A DNA stretch of 64,000 nucleotides from Roseivirga sp. UBA6061 (GTDB lineage: Bacteria; Bacteroidota; Bacteroidia; Cytophagales; Cyclobacteriaceae). The translations under genes and the position numbers were made by a program. The stretch spans positions 18,598-82,597 of the forward strand of contig DIYF01000116.1 of the NCBI GenBank assembly GCA_002427745.1, read 5' to 3'. Positions 61,936 through 64,000 of this stretch are shown one piece after another; positions within the stretch are counted from its first letter, which is position 1, and each line of letters starts with the position of its first letter. The notes under the pieces were generated by a model. The model was not told the origin of the DNA and ran no database searches. It saw nothing but the letters and a program-made list of their open reading frames with translations.

Positions 61936-62693
61936 AAGTTACCTTTCTTGGTACCGGAACTTCTCAGGGTGTGCCGGTCATCGGCTGTCAATGCGAGGTT
62001 TGTCGTTCTATAGACTTCAGAGATAAACGACTCAGGTCTTCAGTGCATATAGAAACTGACGACCTGAGCTTAGTGATAGACACCGGCCCCGATTTCAGAC
62101 AACAAATGCTGAGAGAAGGAGTCAGAAAGCTTGATGCTGTCGTCTTTACACACGAGCACAAAGACCATACGGCCGGCCTGGATGACATTCGCTCTTTTAA
62201 CTTTCTGCAAAAGAAAGACATGCCGGTGTATGGACGCACCCAGGTAATAGAGCAGCTAAAGAGAGAGTTTGCCTATGTCTTCGCGGAGCACAAATACCCG
62301 GGTGTCCCCCAGGTAAATACGTTCACTATAGATAAAGCTCCCTTTCGTATCAACGACACGGAGATCATACCGGTTGAGGTTATGCACTATAAACTCCCTG
62401 TGCTGGGCTTTCGCATAGGTGACTTCACCTACATTACAGACGCCAAAACTGTAGCCGAAGAGGAAAGAGCCAAGATCAGAGGCTCCAAAGCACTGGTGGT
62501 GAATGCACTGCAGCAGGGTGATCATATCAGTCATATGACGCTCGAAGAAGCCCTGGCATTTGCCGAAGACATCGGGGCAGATCATACGTACTTCACCCAC
62601 ATCAGCCATAAGCTTGGCAGACACAGGGTGATCTCTGAAAGCTTACCGGAATCTGTGAGTCTGGCTTATGACGGATTGAAAATATCTTTATAG
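61932..62693 (+). CDS. MBL-fold metal-dependent hydrolase (PhnP-like)
   Basis: 253 residues; start GTG at 61932 overlaps the previous stop. Motifs: FLGTGTSQGVPVIGCQCEVC at the start, the metal-binding HEHKDH (H74, H76, D78, H79), VMHYKLPVLGFRIGDFTYITDA, and HISHKLGRH near the end. This resembles PhnP-type phosphodiesterases with a Cys-rich zinc site at C19, C21 and C24. Probable hydrolysis of a phosphodiester or related bond. The next gene starts right after its stop. Confidence 0.88.
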   Translation: MKVTFLGTGTSQGVPVIGCQCEVCRSIDFRDKRLRSSVHIETDDLSLVIDTGPDFRQQMLREGVRKLDAVVFTHEHKDHTAGLDDIRSFNFLQKKDMPVYGRTQVIEQLKREFAYVFAEHKYPGVPQVNTFTIDKAPFRINDTEIIPVEVMHYKLPVLGFRIGDFTYITDAKTVAEEERAKIRGSKALVVNALQQGDHISHMTLEEALAFAEDIGADHTYFTHISHKLGRHRVISESLPESVSLAYDGLKISL

Positions 62694-64000
62694 GTGCACC
62701 TCAATTACTATGCATTAAAGCGGCTGGTTCCTGCACTTAACAGCAGGCTGACAGGAGGCACCTTTACAGAGTCCTTTAGCCAGGAAAAAGATGAACTCAT
62801 TTTGTGCTTCCTTACCACAGAGGATGCACCTTTCTATATCAGGGCCACCCTTACCAGTACCTTTACCTGTCTCTCTTTTCCTGATGATTTCAGACGCAGC
62901 AGACGCAACTCTGTCAATCAGTTCAGCACACTGGAAGGCAAAAAAGTATCTGGTCTCCGTATGTTCTTAAACGAAAGGGCCTTTGCCATTGAATTCGGGG
63001 ATGCTTCCCTCCTCTTCAAAATGCACGGCAATCGGTCTAACATGATACTCTTCGAAAATGAGCAGTTGCCCGTGCTATTTAAAAACAGTCTGAGAGGTGA
63101 TCAGTCCCTGTTGCCAGATCAGTCTGATCGCCCTATTGAGCGAACCGAGGAACTGTTTTTGGCAAACCCGGATGCTTACGCCTTCTACCCTACTTTTGGA
63201 GCCATACCCAGGGCTTATCTGGCATCACAGCATTTCGATCAATTACTGCCTTCAGAGCAATGGCAGGTGCTTCAAAAACTGGAAGAGCAGTTGAACGCCA
63301 ATCCTTTCTACCTGATTGAGTTCAAAGGAAAACCGGCCCTCTCCTTGCTCCCTCTGGATAAGGCAGAACCCTTATCAGAAAACCCGATAGAGGCCTACAA
63401 CACCTTTTTCAGGGCGTATACACGCACCTATTACTTTACCCGGGAAAAGCAGCGCATTCATGCTGAACTGGCAAAACGCATAACACGCACCAACAACTAC
63501 ATTAAAAAATCAGAAACACGCCTACAAGCACTCACGGAGGAAATACAACCTGAGCAGCTTGCAGATATACTGATGGCCAACCTGCACCAGATTCCGCCCA
63601 AGGTTAAATCCGCGAGGCTGTTTAACTTTTACAATAATGAAGACATTGATATAAAACTAAATGCGCAACTCAGCCCTCAGAAGAATGCGGAGAACTATTA
63701 CCGCAAAAGCAAGAACCGTAAGATTGAGGTAGAAAAAACAGAAACCCATGTATTTGAGAAATACGAAGCACTCGAGCATCTCGGCCAGCTTCAAACAGAA
63801 CTGGACAAGCTACAGCATTTCAAAGAGCTGAAGCAATTCATAAAAGCCAATGGACTGGAACAGACCAGCTCTGAAAAGCAAAAAGACACGGTTCCTTATA
63901 AGTCATTTGAATTTCAGAATTACAAAATATGGGTAGGCAAGAATGCCAAGGCCAATGATGAGCTTACGTTGAAGTATGCTTACAAAGAAGACCTATGGTT
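62694..64000 (+). CDS. NFACT/RqcH-like protein (partial, 3' end off window)
   Basis: About 435 codons are visible, starting at GTG (62694), directly after the MBL stop. The N-terminal NFACT-N domain (~1-200; ALKRLVPALNSRLTGGTFTESFSQ, LLFKMHGNRSNMILF), a coiled-coil middle (~270-400), and the start of the NFACT-R part (NYKIWVGKNAKANDELTLKYAYKEDLW) are present. RqcH homologues recognise stalled large ribosome subunits and add alanine tails. The gene is complete on the left and continues beyond the window. Confidence 0.88.
   Translation, partial: MHLNYYALKRLVPALNSRLTGGTFTESFSQEKDELILCFLTTEDAPFYIRATLTSTFTCLSFPDDFRRSRRNSVNQFSTLEGKKVSGLRMFLNERAFAIEFGDASLLFKMHGNRSNMILFENEQLPVLFKNSLRGDQSLLPDQSDRPIERTEELFLANPDAYAFYPTFGAIPRAYLASQHFDQLLPSEQWQVLQKLEEQLNANPFYLIEFKGKPALSLLPLDKAEPLSENPIEAYNTFFRAYTRTYYFTREKQRIHAELAKRITRTNNYIKKSETRLQALTEEIQPEQLADILMANLHQIPPKVKSARLFNFYNNEDIDIKLNAQLSPQKNAENYYRKSKNRKIEVEKTETHVFEKYEALEHLGQLQTELDKLQHFKELKQFIKANGLEQTSSEKQKDTVPYKSFEFQNYKIWVGKNAKANDELTLKYAYKEDLW

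Noticed and set aside
1..64000. tRNA, rRNA, prophage, insertion sequence
   Set aside because: None was seen when reading the gaps between genes; this is not a substitute for tRNAscan or IS searches.

Overview
The window is a 64 kb piece of a chromosome from a Bacteroidota bacterium, most likely of the Cytophagales (Cytophagia). The support is: type IX secretion cargo with type A and type B C-terminal sorting domains, a PorG-like barrel, OmpA proteins with thrombospondin type-3 calcium repeats, aerotolerance (Bat) genes, ECF sigma/anti-sigma with DUF4097 proteins, NFACT and YfhO families, weak Shine-Dalgarno signals, and promoters of the TTG-N(16-24)-TAnnTTTG class. I found no prophage, insertion sequence, CRISPR array, tRNA or rRNA. 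No genus can be assigned from sequence alone.

Layout. 0-2.6 kb: a tetR gene and a partial peptidase/ABC-type exporter, both leftward. 2.6-3.7 kb: a gene-free stretch with two notable elements: a leftward, strongly structured RNA of about 650 nt ending in an intrinsic terminator, and an array of DnaA-box-like 9-mers with exact 12-bp phasing beside an AT-rich segment (candidate oriC). 3.7-6 kb: an AlkD-like repeat protein overlapping a spore-photoproduct-lyase-like radical SAM gene, then a DUF2911 protein. 6.2-9.2 kb: NarL-type response regulator and PAS/GAF sensor kinase. 9.4-11.7 kb: a short bat operon (VWA protein plus two Bat-like proteins, all overlapping by 4 bp). 11.9-18.3 kb: a signalling island (membrane AraC regulator, LytS/LytTR pair, and a convergent one-protein hybrid two-component system).

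18.3-19.5 kb is a second gene-poor stretch. 19.5-23.5 kb: PorG-like barrel, bactofilin and a large secreted type A T9SS protein. 23.6-28.5 kb: small secreted proteins, a NADAR-domain protein, a sulfite-oxidase-like SorAB pair and a lipoprotein. 28.7-33.9 kb, all leftward: a small PspC-associated-domain protein, an alpha/beta hydrolase, and an ECF sigma - HEAT-repeat anti-sigma - three DUF4097 paralogues locus. 34-39.6 kb: DUF218 protein, ArsR regulator, two OmpA/TSP3 proteins, a phosphodiesterase and a basic-head/acidic-tail protein.

39.6-50.2 kb holds housekeeping genes (hisS, ybaB, pdhB, ffh) mixed with a type B T9SS adhesin, a glycosyltransferase, a PspC protein and an abundant-looking OmpA/TPR lipoprotein. 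50.3-58.9 kb is a surface-polysaccharide region (YfhO-like protein, two GT4 transferases, methyltransferase, flippase) with a LamG type B adhesin. 59.1-64 kb: LemA-like protein, miaA, then a tightly coupled rightward operon of two receiver proteins, a small unknown protein, an MBL hydrolase and a partial NFACT (RqcH-like) gene that leaves the window.
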